Virus record (IMG/VR): IMGVR_UViG_3300008110_006825
Location: 1 to 35,960 of that record
DNA: 35,960 bases
Direction: 5' to 3' (one strand)
Source of the DNA: a virus
Each line of letters begins with the position of its first letter. Position 1 is the stretch's first letter. The position numbers were made by a program, and so were the translations under genes. The notes below the pieces were generated by a model, which saw only the letters and a program-made list of their open reading frames with translations, searched no databases and was not told where the DNA came from. This document shows, in pieces, positions 6,355 to 14,663 of this stretch.

Positions 6355-6548
6355 CAGAAGACACCGAAGAAGAAGTTGCCAGTGATAGCATAAGAAATAA
6401 CGCCAGCAACGAAACCGACCATAGCCCAGCGTCCATTGGTTCTCTCCTTGACTTGATTAGGGGTCAGCATTCCGTAGTTCTGATAGTACATTACGGGTTC
6501 TTTCGCCCACATATTTTGTTGGCCGTACTCATTAGAAGTTACAGTCAT
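6354..6548 (-). CDS. hli: High-light-inducible protein, long form
   Basis: A 64-residue HLIP. The N-terminal half is polar; the second half carries KERTNGRWAMVGFVAGV, the chlorophyll-binding helix, ending in NFFFGVF. It is the first gene of the unit, directly behind a strong promoter (TTGACT-17-TATAAT). Two differently built HLIPs in one operon could occupy different partners in the host photosystems. Confidence 0.95.
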   Translation of the reverse strand: MTVTSNEYGQQNMWAKEPVMYYQNYGMLTPNQVKERTNGRWAMVGFVAGVISYAITGNFFFGVF

Positions 6549-6574
6549 TTTCTTTTGTAACGATTTACAACAAT

Positions 6575-6603
6575 ATTATATAGGGATTGTTAAGAAAAGT
6601 CAA
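6575..6603 (-). promoter_or_regulatory. Strong promoter of the hli operon
   Basis: TTGACT (6598-6603) and TATAAT (6575-6580) with exactly 17 bases between them, 27 bases before the hli ATG. The -35 box is part of the descending arm of the pstS terminator, so termination and re-initiation are fused. Confidence 0.85.
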
Positions 6604-6622
6604 GACGGTTTCCCGTCCTGAC
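6599..6622 (-). terminator. pstS terminator
   Basis: Stem GTCAGGACGG/CCGTCTTGAC with a GAAA tetraloop and one G.T pair, followed by a short T-rich run on the minus strand. It begins 13 bases after the pstS stop. Confidence 0.8.
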
Positions 6623-6635
6623 TGTTAGGATTTCA

Positions 6636-7601
6636 TCATTTACCGATACGATCCACAGCAATTCGTGCTCGGTTGAGAACAGAACCACTCAGAGGAACAT
6701 AACCCAGATCATCAGCAATACCCTGTGCTTTAGAACTCAGAGCATACTTGAGAGCAGCACGAATATCATCTGCCTTCTCACCGTTACCAGTGCGATATGC
6801 AAGAATCCAAGTCAGGGTAGAAATGGGATAAGCATTTGCGCCAGAAGGATTAGGGTTCTCACCAGCAAGGTTAGCATTTAGAGTGATGTTGTTTAGAGCA
6901 GCAGCACCAGTAGCAGCAGTAGGAAGAACAAACTTACCTGCTTTGTTTTGAATTGCTGCTGCTTGAAGTTTGTTTGCACGAACAAATCCAGTGTTTACAT
7001 AACCGATAGAACCAGGAGTATTCTTGATGGTTCCAGCAACACCTTCGTTACCCTTACCACCAACACCAGTAGGCCACTTAACTGCTTTTGCTACACCAGG
7101 ACCCCAACCACCAAAGGCATCAAGGGAGTTGGTGAAGGCATAGGTAGTTCCAGAACCATCAGAACGATAAACAACACGGATAGGACCGTTACCACAGTTG
7201 GGAAGTTGATTCCAGTCCTTAATACGACCAGCAAAGACATCAACAGTTTGCTTCTGTGTGAGTTTCAGAGAACATCCAGGTTTGTTATAAGCAACAGCAA
7301 TCGTTCCACCCACCATCGGGATTTGAACGACACCACGTTTCACCTTTGCTGCTTCTGCTGCGGTGATTGCTTCGTCAGATGCTCCGAAGTCAACTGTGCC
7401 CGCAATGTATTGACGAACACCAGCACCAGAACCAACGGACTGATAATTAACCCTACTCCCAGAAGTTCGTGCATAATCTTGGAACCATCGTTGGTAAATC
7501 GGTGCAGGGAAGGTGGCACCAGCACCATTCAAAGCAGGTCCAGCAAATGCCGCAACAGGAGAGGCAACCAGACCAATAGCAATAAAGTTTTTGAGTTTCA
7601 T
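6636..7601 (-). CDS. pstS: Phosphate-binding protein PstS
   Basis: A 321-residue periplasmic phosphate-binding protein with a clear signal peptide (MKLKNFIAIGLVASPVAAFA, cleaved before GPALNG). Phosphate-contact loops are visible: GAGATFPAPIYQRWF, SVGSGAGVRQY, DFGASDE and RSDGSGTT. It would feed the host PstCAB transporter, raising phosphate uptake during infection. Phage pstS genes are known to respond to the host PhoB/PhoR system, and a Pho-box array lies upstream here. A terminator follows, so the gene is a single-gene unit. Confidence 0.97.
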   Translation of the reverse strand: MKLKNFIAIGLVASPVAAFAGPALNGAGATFPAPIYQRWFQDYARTSGSRVNYQSVGSGAGVRQYIAGTVDFGASDEAITAAEAAKVKRGVVQIPMVGGTIAVAYNKPGCSLKLTQKQTVDVFAGRIKDWNQLPNCGNGPIRVVYRSDGSGTTYAFTNSLDAFGGWGPGVAKAVKWPTGVGGKGNEGVAGTIKNTPGSIGYVNTGFVRANKLQAAAIQNKAGKFVLPTAATGAAALNNITLNANLAGENPNPSGANAYPISTLTWILAYRTGNGEKADDIRAALKYALSSKAQGIADDLGYVPLSGSVLNRARIAVDRIGK

Positions 7602-7636
7602 AAAAAGTGAAGTAAAAATAACAGACTTCGTGAGTA

Positions 7637-7693
7637 ATAATACCTGAACCAGAGTTTAAAGTCCACTAAGATTTGGTTAAGGTTTTGATTAAC
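7637..7693 (-). promoter_or_regulatory. Pho-box promoter of pstS
   Basis: On the minus strand GTTAATCA, CTTAACCA, CTTAGTGG and TTAAACTC follow one another with 3-4-base spacers, about one turn apart, resembling the cyanobacterial Pho box (repeated CTTAACCT). A TATTAT -10 lies 9 bases after the last repeat and there is no separate -35, the layout of a PhoB-activated promoter. The array overlaps the stop of the upstream 91-aa gene. Confidence 0.75.
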
Positions 7694-7964
7694 TGATATT
7701 TATTGGATGACCTTCACCTTCAGGAAGTTTTACTTTAAATTCTTGAAGTCTTTCAACCTCTCCTGCAGGAAGTCCTACTTGGCCAGGAAGTTGCTTATCT
7801 ATAGTGGAAGTAATATCAATCACTTGATCCATAATAAACTTTTGTTTTCTATAACTTCTATTATGAGGATCAAATTCAAACATCATTCTGGCATCTTGTT
7901 CATCACCACAATGAGCAATTACTCTACCAGTAGATTTTTCTGTTACTACCCAATAATCATACAT
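7689..7964 (-). CDS. Conserved cyanophage hypothetical, 91 aa
   Basis: A soluble 91-residue protein beginning MYDYWVVTEKSTGRVIAHCG and containing DEQDARMMFEFDPHNRSYRK. The first 50 residues look like a compact beta-rich domain; the tail is charged. I recall very similar proteins in other cyanophages but no function. It lies between the porin terminator and pstS, with its last codons inside the Pho-box array. Confidence 0.75.
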   Translation of the reverse strand: MYDYWVVTEKSTGRVIAHCGDEQDARMMFEFDPHNRSYRKQKFIMDQVIDITSTIDKQLPGQVGLPAGEVERLQEFKVKLPEGEGHPINIS

Positions 7965-7985
7965 TTAATTTCTCCGCATTAAAAA

Positions 7986-8003
7986 GGAGGGGTTTCCCCC
8001 TCC
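7986..8003 (-). terminator. Porin gene terminator
   Basis: Stem GGAGGGG/CCCCTCC (GC-rich, loop of 4) followed by five Ts on the minus strand, 23 bases after the porin stop. Confidence 0.85.
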
Positions 8004-8026
8004 CAGTTTATTATACTTTCAGATGA

Positions 8027-9493
8027 TCAGAAAGTAAACTTGGTCTGGATTACACCACCCCACTTGGAGGCATTGTCGTTCAGACGCTGGTTGTCACTAG
8101 CATAGAAGATAGCAGGAGTGATGCTGATATTATCGGACACTTGATACTTGTAGAAGATTTCAAGCATCGTTGCATCTTCAAGGTCTTCACCCGTAGGTGC
8201 TTGACCAACAGCAATACCAGCAGAGTTACCCTTAGCAAATACATCTGCCCACTGGAGACCAGCAAACCACGACTCACTATCGGTAGCAGCACTAGCAGTT
8301 CCACTTACAGTGTTCCAACCATATCCAGCAGAGATAGAAGGAACCCAACCCGATTGAGTAGGTTGCCAGTAAGCATTCACGGCATAACCACTAGAGGTTT
8401 GACCAGGAACCAGAGTGCCAGAAGAACCGTTCAGACCGTTGTAGGTGCGAACACGGGTGCCTTCAGTACCATAACGATAACCAGCACCGATGCCCCAGTT
8501 CTGTCCACGATAACCAATCTGTGCCAGAGTATTCAGAGCACCAGTTTCATCAAAGACACCAGTTTCACTATCGTCACCATTCTGAGCAACATAGTTTACA
8601 CCAGCAATGAAACCTTGCTTACCAGGTTGACGCCAGAGGGCACCAAAACCAGCACCAGTTGCCTTGTTATACACACCAGGAGTACCAGCAACTTGGAAGA
8701 AATCAAGGATTTCTGACTTATAAGCAGAAGGAATCCAAGCCATTTCAGTGTTACGAACAACAGGTCCAGCAGTCAATGTCAGACCTTTCGTAAGAGCAGG
8801 GAACTGATAGTACAGACGATCAATAACTACAGTATCACCAACTTGGGATTCAGTGTTATCTGCCTTGTCCAGTTTGAACAGGGAAGAAGAAGAACCAAAG
8901 GGATCAGTGCTGAAATTAGCAGCACGAAGACGGGTACGGAGCAGATCCTTACCAGTAAACGAAGTGTCAAAGTTCAGACGAACATCATAGTTGAAAGCAG
9001 TACGAGTGCTAACATCGGTTTTAGTATCATAACCAGGAACACCTCCGAGAACGAAGGTTGCTTCACCACGAAGTTTAGTCGTAGTGGAAAATTGAGTTGC
9101 CTCAAGTTGACCAACCTTTGCTTCCAGACCGTCAACACGACCACGAAGAACAGCAAGTTCTTGTGCGAATTCTGCCTGAAGACGCTTCAGTTCATCGGTA
9201 ACTTCAGTCACACGATCCAGGCAAGCATTCAGAAGAGCAGCTGCCTCATAACGAGTCATTGACTGACCACCACCATAAGTGCCATTAGGATAACCAGCAA
9301 CACAACCATATTGCTCAACAAGGTTGCTCAGTGCTTGATATGCCCAATCGGTAGGACGAACATCAGAGAACTGTGCGATGCTCGTAACCTGAGATTCTAC
9401 ATAAGGTCCATAAGTCCCATAGGGTTCTGCGAACGCAGCACCAGCGACTAGTGGAGTTGCAGCAAGGGTTGCTGCGAAAGCGGATTTAAACAT
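8027..9493 (-). CDS. Cyanobacterial-type SLH-domain outer-membrane porin
   Basis: A 488-residue outer-membrane porin of the SomA/OprB-like cyanobacterial type. In order it has a signal peptide (FKSAFAATLAATPLVAGAAF), an SLH domain (FSDVRPTDWAYQALSNLVEQ, then GYPNGTYGGGQSMTRYEAAA), a short coiled coil (LKRLQAEFAQELAVLRGRV) and a beta-barrel of about 350 residues ending in a terminal Phe (IQTKFTF). The ATG at 9493 follows GAGGT and starts the signal peptide; the frame stays open 34 codons upstream. A phage-made porin could change nutrient entry or block other phages that use host porins. Its own promoter and terminator make it a separate unit. Confidence 0.93.
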   Translation of the reverse strand: MFKSAFAATLAATPLVAGAAFAEPYGTYGPYVESQVTSIAQFSDVRPTDWAYQALSNLVEQYGCVAGYPNGTYGGGQSMTRYEAAALLNACLDRVTEVTDELKRLQAEFAQELAVLRGRVDGLEAKVGQLEATQFSTTTKLRGEATFVLGGVPGYDTKTDVSTRTAFNYDVRLNFDTSFTGKDLLRTRLRAANFSTDPFGSSSSLFKLDKADNTESQVGDTVVIDRLYYQFPALTKGLTLTAGPVVRNTEMAWIPSAYKSEILDFFQVAGTPGVYNKATGAGFGALWRQPGKQGFIAGVNYVAQNGDDSETGVFDETGALNTLAQIGYRGQNWGIGAGYRYGTEGTRVRTYNGLNGSSGTLVPGQTSSGYAVNAYWQPTQSGWVPSISAGYGWNTVSGTASAATDSESWFAGLQWADVFAKGNSAGIAVGQAPTGEDLEDATMLEIFYKYQVSDNISITPAIFYASDNQRLNDNASKWGGVIQTKFTF

Positions 9494-9602
9494 AAGTACC
9501 TCTATATTTTCTCGCAGAGTTTTCCTGCGGATGTAAGGAGTTTCGACATAACTCCGTTTATTCAGTGACTCAACAAGTATTTGAGGTCTTGCCACCAGAA
9601 CG

Positions 9603-9636
9603 TATTTATCCTAACAGTTTGTTAAGATTTTGTCAA
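9603..9636 (-). promoter_or_regulatory. Porin composite promoter
   Basis: TTGACA (9631-9636), 17 bases, TAGGAT (9608-9613), overlapping GATAAATA (9603-9610). The segment TGTTAGGATAAATAC matches TGTTATGATAAATAC of the psbA promoter at 14 of 15 positions. The -35 overlaps the end of the GT25 gene. Confidence 0.75.
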
Positions 9637-10430
9637 GATTCTTGTTGCCCTGCCGTATTTTCAACGATTCTTCCAAGATATGGATCATAATTCATCAAAT
9701 CGTCAATTTTTAGTTGTGCTCCAACTTGTTGCCAGTAATTAAGCAATGCATCGTGATTTCCCCTATGAAATGCATCAATATGTTCTGGATGAATAGAAGA
9801 ACCCAATTCAATTTTATAAAGAAGAAGTGGAATTGAGTAAGTATTTGCTGAATTGTAAATTAAATCATCTGCAACTGGTCGTGGTTTTACTCCATTATCT
9901 AAACGATACTTATTACCCTTTACATGAAACTTGATAAGTTTTTCTGCGTGATGTCTTGTAATCAAATAACAAGCAGTAGAAAAATCATTTACAAATCTCT
10001 TATGAAGTTTTACATGCAAGTCACCGGTACAAATAATTGCAATTTGAACTACATCCCAATCGTAAGGAACATGAGAATAAAAATCTTGCCAGGTAAAATT
10101 CCAATACTTAACTAGATCTAAATTACAATCATCCTCCATAATAATTGCATAGGGAGAATCTGATGTTTCATACCAATACTTAATTGCTTTTAAGTGAGAT
10201 GTTACACATCCTATTTCACCAGAAGTCATCATTTCAGGATAACGACCAGAAAGAATATCACTTAGATCATCTTCTCGACCATCATAAGCAGATATGCGAG
10301 TATAATTTTCAATTTCCCAATACTTAAATTGGTCCTCCATATACTGCTGCCTTTCTTGTTGACCGTCAAGATTTAGATAATATATTGGACCAATATTTTT
10401 AAGTTTGTACGTTGATTTGTTTTTATCCAT
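9633..10430 (-). CDS. GT25-type glycosyltransferase
   Basis: A 265-residue protein resembling family 25 LPS glycosyltransferases. PIYYLNLDGQQERQQYMEDQ near the N-terminus, the AIIMEDDCNL acidic motif and GEIGCVTSHLKAIKYW are the typical blocks. It would transfer a hexose onto a lipid-linked or LPS acceptor in the cytoplasm. The ATG at 10430 is preferred over a TTG at 10439. It is the last gene of the polysaccharide run and is spaced 5 bases from the cupin gene. Confidence 0.85.
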   Translation of the reverse strand: MDKNKSTYKLKNIGPIYYLNLDGQQERQQYMEDQFKYWEIENYTRISAYDGREDDLSDILSGRYPEMMTSGEIGCVTSHLKAIKYWYETSDSPYAIIMEDDCNLDLVKYWNFTWQDFYSHVPYDWDVVQIAIICTGDLHVKLHKRFVNDFSTACYLITRHHAEKLIKFHVKGNKYRLDNGVKPRPVADDLIYNSANTYSIPLLLYKIELGSSIHPEHIDAFHRGNHDALLNYWQQVGAQLKIDDLMNYDPYLGRIVENTAGQQES

Positions 10431-10435
10431 AATAT

Positions 10436-10783
10436 TCAATCACCCGGAGATACCCGATTACTATCTTCATCAAAATGCTGAGTAGAAAACTCAAAAAGTT
10501 CAGTATCCTCTAAAGCAATCATTTGATGCCTTAAACCTCTATAAACATGAAAATTATCTCCAGGTCCTAAAATAATTTCAAATTCTGGAGTATCAGTATC
10601 AGAATATTTTAAAAGAATTTTTCCACTCTGAATGTAAAAAGTTTCATCTTTTAGATTATGATAATGCCAAGAACATTTTTTACCTTTTACAAGGTAAAGA
10701 AGTTTACCGCAATACTCTTCAGTATTGACAATCCATTTTTCAAATCCCCATCCTTTGGGGACAAATTTAATTGAAGAACTCAT
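10436..10783 (-). CDS. Cupin-fold protein (sugar isomerase/epimerase-like)
   Basis: A 115-residue single cupin. Motif 1 reads KCSWHYHNLKDETFYIQSG (two His and Glu metal ligands), and motif 2 is GPGDNFHVYRGLRHQM (third His). Small cupins of this kind accompany capsule and LPS clusters and resemble the C-terminal domain of mannose-6-phosphate isomerase; the substrate is unknown. It overlaps the HAD gene by 17 bases. Confidence 0.85.
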   Translation of the reverse strand: MSSSIKFVPKGWGFEKWIVNTEEYCGKLLYLVKGKKCSWHYHNLKDETFYIQSGKILLKYSDTDTPEFEIILGPGDNFHVYRGLRHQMIALEDTELFEFSTQHFDEDSNRVSPGD

Positions 10784-11096
10784 TTGCGTTTATTCCCTTA
10801 TCATCAATGTAATAATCACCAGAGGGTTTACCTAGAATAAGTTTGTGATATTTACATCCCCACTTTTCTAATTGATCTGCAGTTAGTGAATAAAAACTTT
10901 GTTCTGCTAGATCTGCATTATCGTTATATCGACCCATTCCTCTAGCTGTTAGATATACGATTGTATGACCTTCATCGTATAGTTTATTTATTTTATCAAT
11001 TCTATCTTTTTTGGGAATACTAGTGTCGTAATCACAATCATCACGACACTCAGGTTTATCACAAATTGTGCCATCAACATCAATTACATATTTCAT
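10767..11096 (-). CDS. HAD-family phosphatase
   Basis: A 109-residue minimal HAD hydrolase: KYVIDVDGTICD carries the nucleophile Asp and the Asp two residues on, IVYLTARG the second motif, and GDYYIDDKG the acidic motif. No cap domain is visible. Next to a PfkB kinase and a cytidylyltransferase-like gene, it could act as the sugar-bisphosphate phosphatase of a heptose pathway (a GmhB-like role), although the fold is of the small capsule-associated type rather than classical GmhB. Confidence 0.82.
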   Translation of the reverse strand: MKYVIDVDGTICDKPECRDDCDYDTSIPKKDRIDKINKLYDEGHTIVYLTARGMGRYNDNADLAEQSFYSLTADQLEKWGCKYHKLILGKPSGDYYIDDKGINANEFFN

Positions 11097-11841
11097 TTAT
11101 ATCTTCCTCCGTAAGAATATAGGAACCCAAATGCTGAACTGATTTAGTTGCTAAGATTATGCATTTTGGTATTGTATCATAAAAATTATTATTGGATAAG
11201 TAAAAATAGCACAACGATGCTAAAAATATATCACCAGCACCAGTTACATCATACACATCTACATGAGGTGCTTTAAAATGTTTTCCATTATAAAATGCTC
11301 CACTTTTACCATGAGTAACGATTAATTCATTAGAATCTGATATTTTTACATGTTCTGCTTCATATTGATTTATTTTTATGATGGCATTTGGAAATATACT
11401 AAGATCCTTTCTTTTACTATCTACGAAAATTGGTCCACTAAAAGTTTCACAAATATTTTTAATTGATATTGGATCTATAAATCCTTTATCATAATCCGAA
11501 ATTACAATGGCATCATAATTTTCAGTAATTTCTATTGGTTTTGAAGTAACGGAATTTCCAATATCTTCTCTTAATAATTGATTCATTGATTTTAAATCAA
11601 CAAATCTCCTTTTAATTAATTGTTCGGGATTATTTGTATGGAAATCACATTCAACTCCAAATGATAAAAGATTTAAAAAAACATTATGAGACATCCCTAA
11701 AGATCTTTTTGTTTCCTTGTGCTGAAGAATAGGAACTGGAGCTTCAGGACTCAATCTTTCACAAGTTCCATAGACATATTCGTCTACACAACTATCGCCT
11801 ATCAATAATACTTTGAATTGTTTTTGTCGTTGAATACTCAT
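11080..11841 (-). CDS. PfkB-type kinase (HldE N-domain-like)
   Basis: A 253-residue ribokinase-family protein. VLLIGDSCVDEYVYGTCERL at the start, RLSPEAPVPILQ and the ATP/anion-hole motif DVTGAGDIFLASL match the heptose-7-phosphate kinase domain of HldE/RfaE. It is somewhat short for the family (about 310 residues). Its start overlaps the nucleotidyltransferase gene by 50 bases, so the two halves of HldE occur as separate, coupled genes. Confidence 0.85.
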   Translation of the reverse strand: MSIQRQKQFKVLLIGDSCVDEYVYGTCERLSPEAPVPILQHKETKRSLGMSHNVFLNLLSFGVECDFHTNNPEQLIKRRFVDLKSMNQLLREDIGNSVTSKPIEITENYDAIVISDYDKGFIDPISIKNICETFSGPIFVDSKRKDLSIFPNAIIKINQYEAEHVKISDSNELIVTHGKSGAFYNGKHFKAPHVDVYDVTGAGDIFLASLCYFYLSNNNFYDTIPKCIILATKSVQHLGSYILTEEDINEICN

Positions 11842-12193
11842 CTATTCTATCAAAAAATAAAAGTTTTGCCGCATAACAAGAACCTATGATAGATTTATCT
11901 TTCCAATCAGATCCAACTACCATGATGTTTGGTCGAACTAATTTAATTAAATTTTCAAGTTCTTCATCAGTACCAAAAAATTTGACTTCATCAACTGATT
12001 TTAAATTTAATAACATAATCCTCCTATCTTTTTCACCATTAACTGGTCTAGAAGGACCCTTTTTCTCTCTCACTCTATCATCTGTATCTATTCCGACAAC
12101 AACATAATCCCCCAAGGATCTTGCATAATTTAACAATGCAAGATGTCCTGGATGAAGAACATCAAAGGTTCCATTAACAAATACCTTTGTCAT
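11792..12193 (-). CDS. Cytidylyltransferase-like (HldE C-domain-like)
   Basis: A 133-residue nucleotidyltransferase with VFVNGTFDVLHPGHLALLNY (HxGH signature), GIDTDDRVREKKGPSRPVN and a C-terminal EYSTTKTIQSI (the STT motif). It would activate heptose-1-phosphate with a nucleotide. Together with the kinase and HAD genes it forms a plausible NDP-heptose module; an isomerase (GmhA) is not seen in the window and would have to come from the host. Confidence 0.88.
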   Translation of the reverse strand: MTKVFVNGTFDVLHPGHLALLNYARSLGDYVVVGIDTDDRVREKKGPSRPVNGEKDRRIMLLNLKSVDEVKFFGTDEELENLIKLVRPNIMVVGSDWKDKSIIGSCYAAKLLFFDRIDEYSTTKTIQSIIDRR

Positions 12194-13167
12194 GAAATTT
12201 TATTATACCAGTACATTAATAGATCTTCAAGAGTTTTATCAATAGAATATTCTTCCTTAAATCCTGTCATTTCAACCAGATTGGTAGAATCTCCATGCTG
12301 ATAATAAATTTCATGAGGTCTCCAGAAAGGATCATGAATCTTTTGTTCTACATTTTTTAATCCAGAAATCTCAATCAATTTATCAGTAAAGAACTGCATC
12401 TTACGAGGAGTGTCTCCGCAAATATTAAACACATGATTAACAACATCATTATTAATCATTGCAAGATAATATGCACGAACAGTATCACGAACGTCCATTA
12501 CAACGCGAGTAGTCTCAAGATTACCTACTTTAAGAATAGGTTCCTGAAAACCCTTCATTATTCTAGCAATTTGATAGGCATCAGAAGAAATTGAAAATAT
12601 CCTTCCCCTACGTGGACCAGTATGAGAGAATGCACGAGTAATAAATCCCTTAATAAATCCATTATGCATTCTTTCTTGGAGATAAAGATCCGTTGCAGCC
12701 TTTGATGCTCCGTAAGGATTTGCTGGGAAAATAGTATCTTCCCAATGAATCTTTCTACCGTCTTGGCCCACATTTCCATAAACTTCAGATGTAGAGCAAA
12801 ACATCAATTTACATTCAGGTTGATGATCCTGAATTACTTGAATTAGATTTGCACTTCCCATTACATTAGTTTCCATTGTTCCGATAGGATCAATAAAACT
12901 GGTTGGAGGATGGGATTGTGCCGCTAGATGAAATACACCATCAAATTTATTTTCTTCAAAAACTTTTCTCGTAGATCTATAATTACATAGATCTCCATAT
13001 AAGAAAGTAATTGAAGTATAAACTTCATCTCGAACAACATCACGAATATCACTCTCCATTCCATTCGTGCGTCTAATCAATCCATAGATTTCATGACCCT
13101 CTTGATGTAATAGATTTGCCAAATGAGGACCGGCAAATCCAGTAATTCCTGTGATTAAAAATTTCAT
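12190..13167 (-). CDS. NAD(P)-dependent SDR, RMD/GMD-like
   Basis: A 325-residue extended short-chain dehydrogenase: Rossmann motif LITGITGFAGPHLANLL, catalytic STSEVYG and NPYGASKAATD (Tyr and Lys), and FSHTGPRRGRIFSISSDAYQ in the substrate region. The pattern is closest to GDP-4-keto-6-deoxymannose reductase (RMD), which yields GDP-D-rhamnose, or another GDP-sugar dehydratase. It ends 4 bases into the nucleotidyltransferase gene. Confidence 0.82.
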   Translation of the reverse strand: MKFLITGITGFAGPHLANLLHQEGHEIYGLIRRTNGMESDIRDVVRDEVYTSITFLYGDLCNYRSTRKVFEENKFDGVFHLAAQSHPPTSFIDPIGTMETNVMGSANLIQVIQDHQPECKLMFCSTSEVYGNVGQDGRKIHWEDTIFPANPYGASKAATDLYLQERMHNGFIKGFITRAFSHTGPRRGRIFSISSDAYQIARIMKGFQEPILKVGNLETTRVVMDVRDTVRAYYLAMINNDVVNHVFNICGDTPRKMQFFTDKLIEISGLKNVEQKIHDPFWRPHEIYYQHGDSTNLVEMTGFKEEYSIDKTLEDLLMYWYNKIS

Positions 13168-13168
13168 A

Positions 13169-13897
13169 TTAGTAAGTCAAATACTCAATGTTATCAAAAA
13201 GAAAAAGTCCACGTTCTTTATGGATATTATACCACTTTTGAGGTATTACACAAATACTCTTAAGATCTGGAGAATATTCTTTTAGAGCAGAACTTAAATG
13301 ACTGGCACCACTACTTAAGGAAACTAATCCATAAGAAGAAGAAATTAAATCACAATACCTAAAAATATTTTCAACTTCAATATAACCATCAAACCCAACA
13401 TCATATGTGTTATGTTTTCCATCAGAAACTTGTTTTGTAAAATAAACTGAAAGAAATTTTCTATCCGGATACTCAGTTTTTAAATCAGACAAAATATTCG
13501 CAAGTTGATTTTTATCATAATCAATACTAATACAACTAAAATCTACGATAAAAATATCTTTTACATCTTTATGATTTTCTGGTTCATAATAGATTTTTGG
13601 ATGCGTATTAATTGGTTCTAAACCATGCAGTTTTTCCCAATTTAAAATAGTATTATTCATCAAATTAGAATATGAAATTTCTGGAATATCTCCAGCATTC
13701 CAAACTCCTTCTTTTTTACCCTCCACGTAAGGGTTTTTCCCCCATACTAAATCATAAATCTCGGGATTTCTAAAGGGAGCACTCTCTAGAATATAAGTTC
13801 TCTTTCCATGTTGTTTTGCAAATTGTTCGGGTAGAGTTGAAAATTGCAAACTATCTCCCAAACCACCATGATATGCTTTTAAAAAAATGTCAGTCAT
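13169..13897 (-). CDS. GT9/heptosyltransferase-like protein
   Basis: A 242-residue protein with AYHGGLGDSLQFSTLPEQFA, the Gly-rich start typical of ADP-heptose:LPS heptosyltransferases, and LVSLSSGASHLSSALKE, which resembles their donor-site region. It is shorter than standard family members, so the assignment is tentative. A heptosyltransferase would fit the NDP-heptose module next door. Confidence 0.6.
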   Translation of the reverse strand: MTDIFLKAYHGGLGDSLQFSTLPEQFAKQHGKRTYILESAPFRNPEIYDLVWGKNPYVEGKKEGVWNAGDIPEISYSNLMNNTILNWEKLHGLEPINTHPKIYYEPENHKDVKDIFIVDFSCISIDYDKNQLANILSDLKTEYPDRKFLSVYFTKQVSDGKHNTYDVGFDGYIEVENIFRYCDLISSSYGLVSLSSGASHLSSALKEYSPDLKSICVIPQKWYNIHKERGLFLFDNIEYLTY

Positions 13898-14660
13898 TAT
13901 TTAATTCTTGTTTAGTTTTTTTTATAAATTTATTATAGTCATCAGTCAACCAATTTATTTTTTTCCGTATATTACCTTTGGAATTAATTGATTGTAAAGT
14001 AACCACATTTTCATTATTAACAATAAGAGTTTCTATAGAAAAATCTTTTTGTGGCAATTTACTCATTAAATCATTTCTAACAAAAATAGCATTCCCAGTA
14101 TGACAAACTAAAGTATATTTTTTTATTTTTGCAATTTCGTTTATAGAGTGAAGTGAGGATCCATTATCGTTTGATACATAATCTTGATTTAATCCGTAAT
14201 TTGTATTTGTTTCGATGATTATAATTTTTGGAAAATGTTTAGATAATGATTTAAAAATATCATAATCACAACTATCAATATCAATAGACATTAATTGAAA
14301 ATTATCTTCGTTAAGATTAAATGATGATTCATCTAAAATATTATCAATGCTATCTATATGCTTAGGAGATGAATTAACAAAACGATGGTAAGACTCAACA
14401 TTAGAAATATTTTTTGTGATTGATTTTAATTCTTTTGCTCTCTCATCCGAAGACTCTATCAAAATAGCTTTATACCTATCGTTTGATTTCCACAAATTTA
14501 TAATATTACTTAAATAAATTCCATCCCAAGCACCAAACTCGACTAAAATACCATCTTCAATATCAAGATCTTTAAAGAGTTGTTCGATAATTCCATCTTC
14601 TCCGCATTGGGAATAGATGTTTTTTGCAAATTTAATGTAGTGCGAATTAGGTAATGACAT
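13890..14660 (-). CDS. FkbM-like methyltransferase
   Basis: A 256-residue protein starting with the phrase YSQCGEDGIIEQLF, then DGILVEFGAWDGIYLSN (SAM-binding glycine-acid motif), AILIESSDERAKEL and LMSIDIDSCDYDIF. It belongs with the FkbM/sugar O-methyltransferase superfamily. Very AT-rich, like its neighbours. Overlaps the GT9-like gene by 8 bases. Confidence 0.72.
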   Translation of the reverse strand: MSLPNSHYIKFAKNIYSQCGEDGIIEQLFKDLDIEDGILVEFGAWDGIYLSNIINLWKSNDRYKAILIESSDERAKELKSITKNISNVESYHRFVNSSPKHIDSIDNILDESSFNLNEDNFQLMSIDIDSCDYDIFKSLSKHFPKIIIIETNTNYGLNQDYVSNDNGSSLHSINEIAKIKKYTLVCHTGNAIFVRNDLMSKLPQKDFSIETLIVNNENVVTLQSINSKGNIRKKINWLTDDYNKFIKKTKQELNND

Positions 14661-14663
14661 TGA

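Noticed and set aside
8027-8716. Plus-strand frames over the porin
   Set aside because: Antisense to a complete, well-supported porin gene with promoter and terminator.
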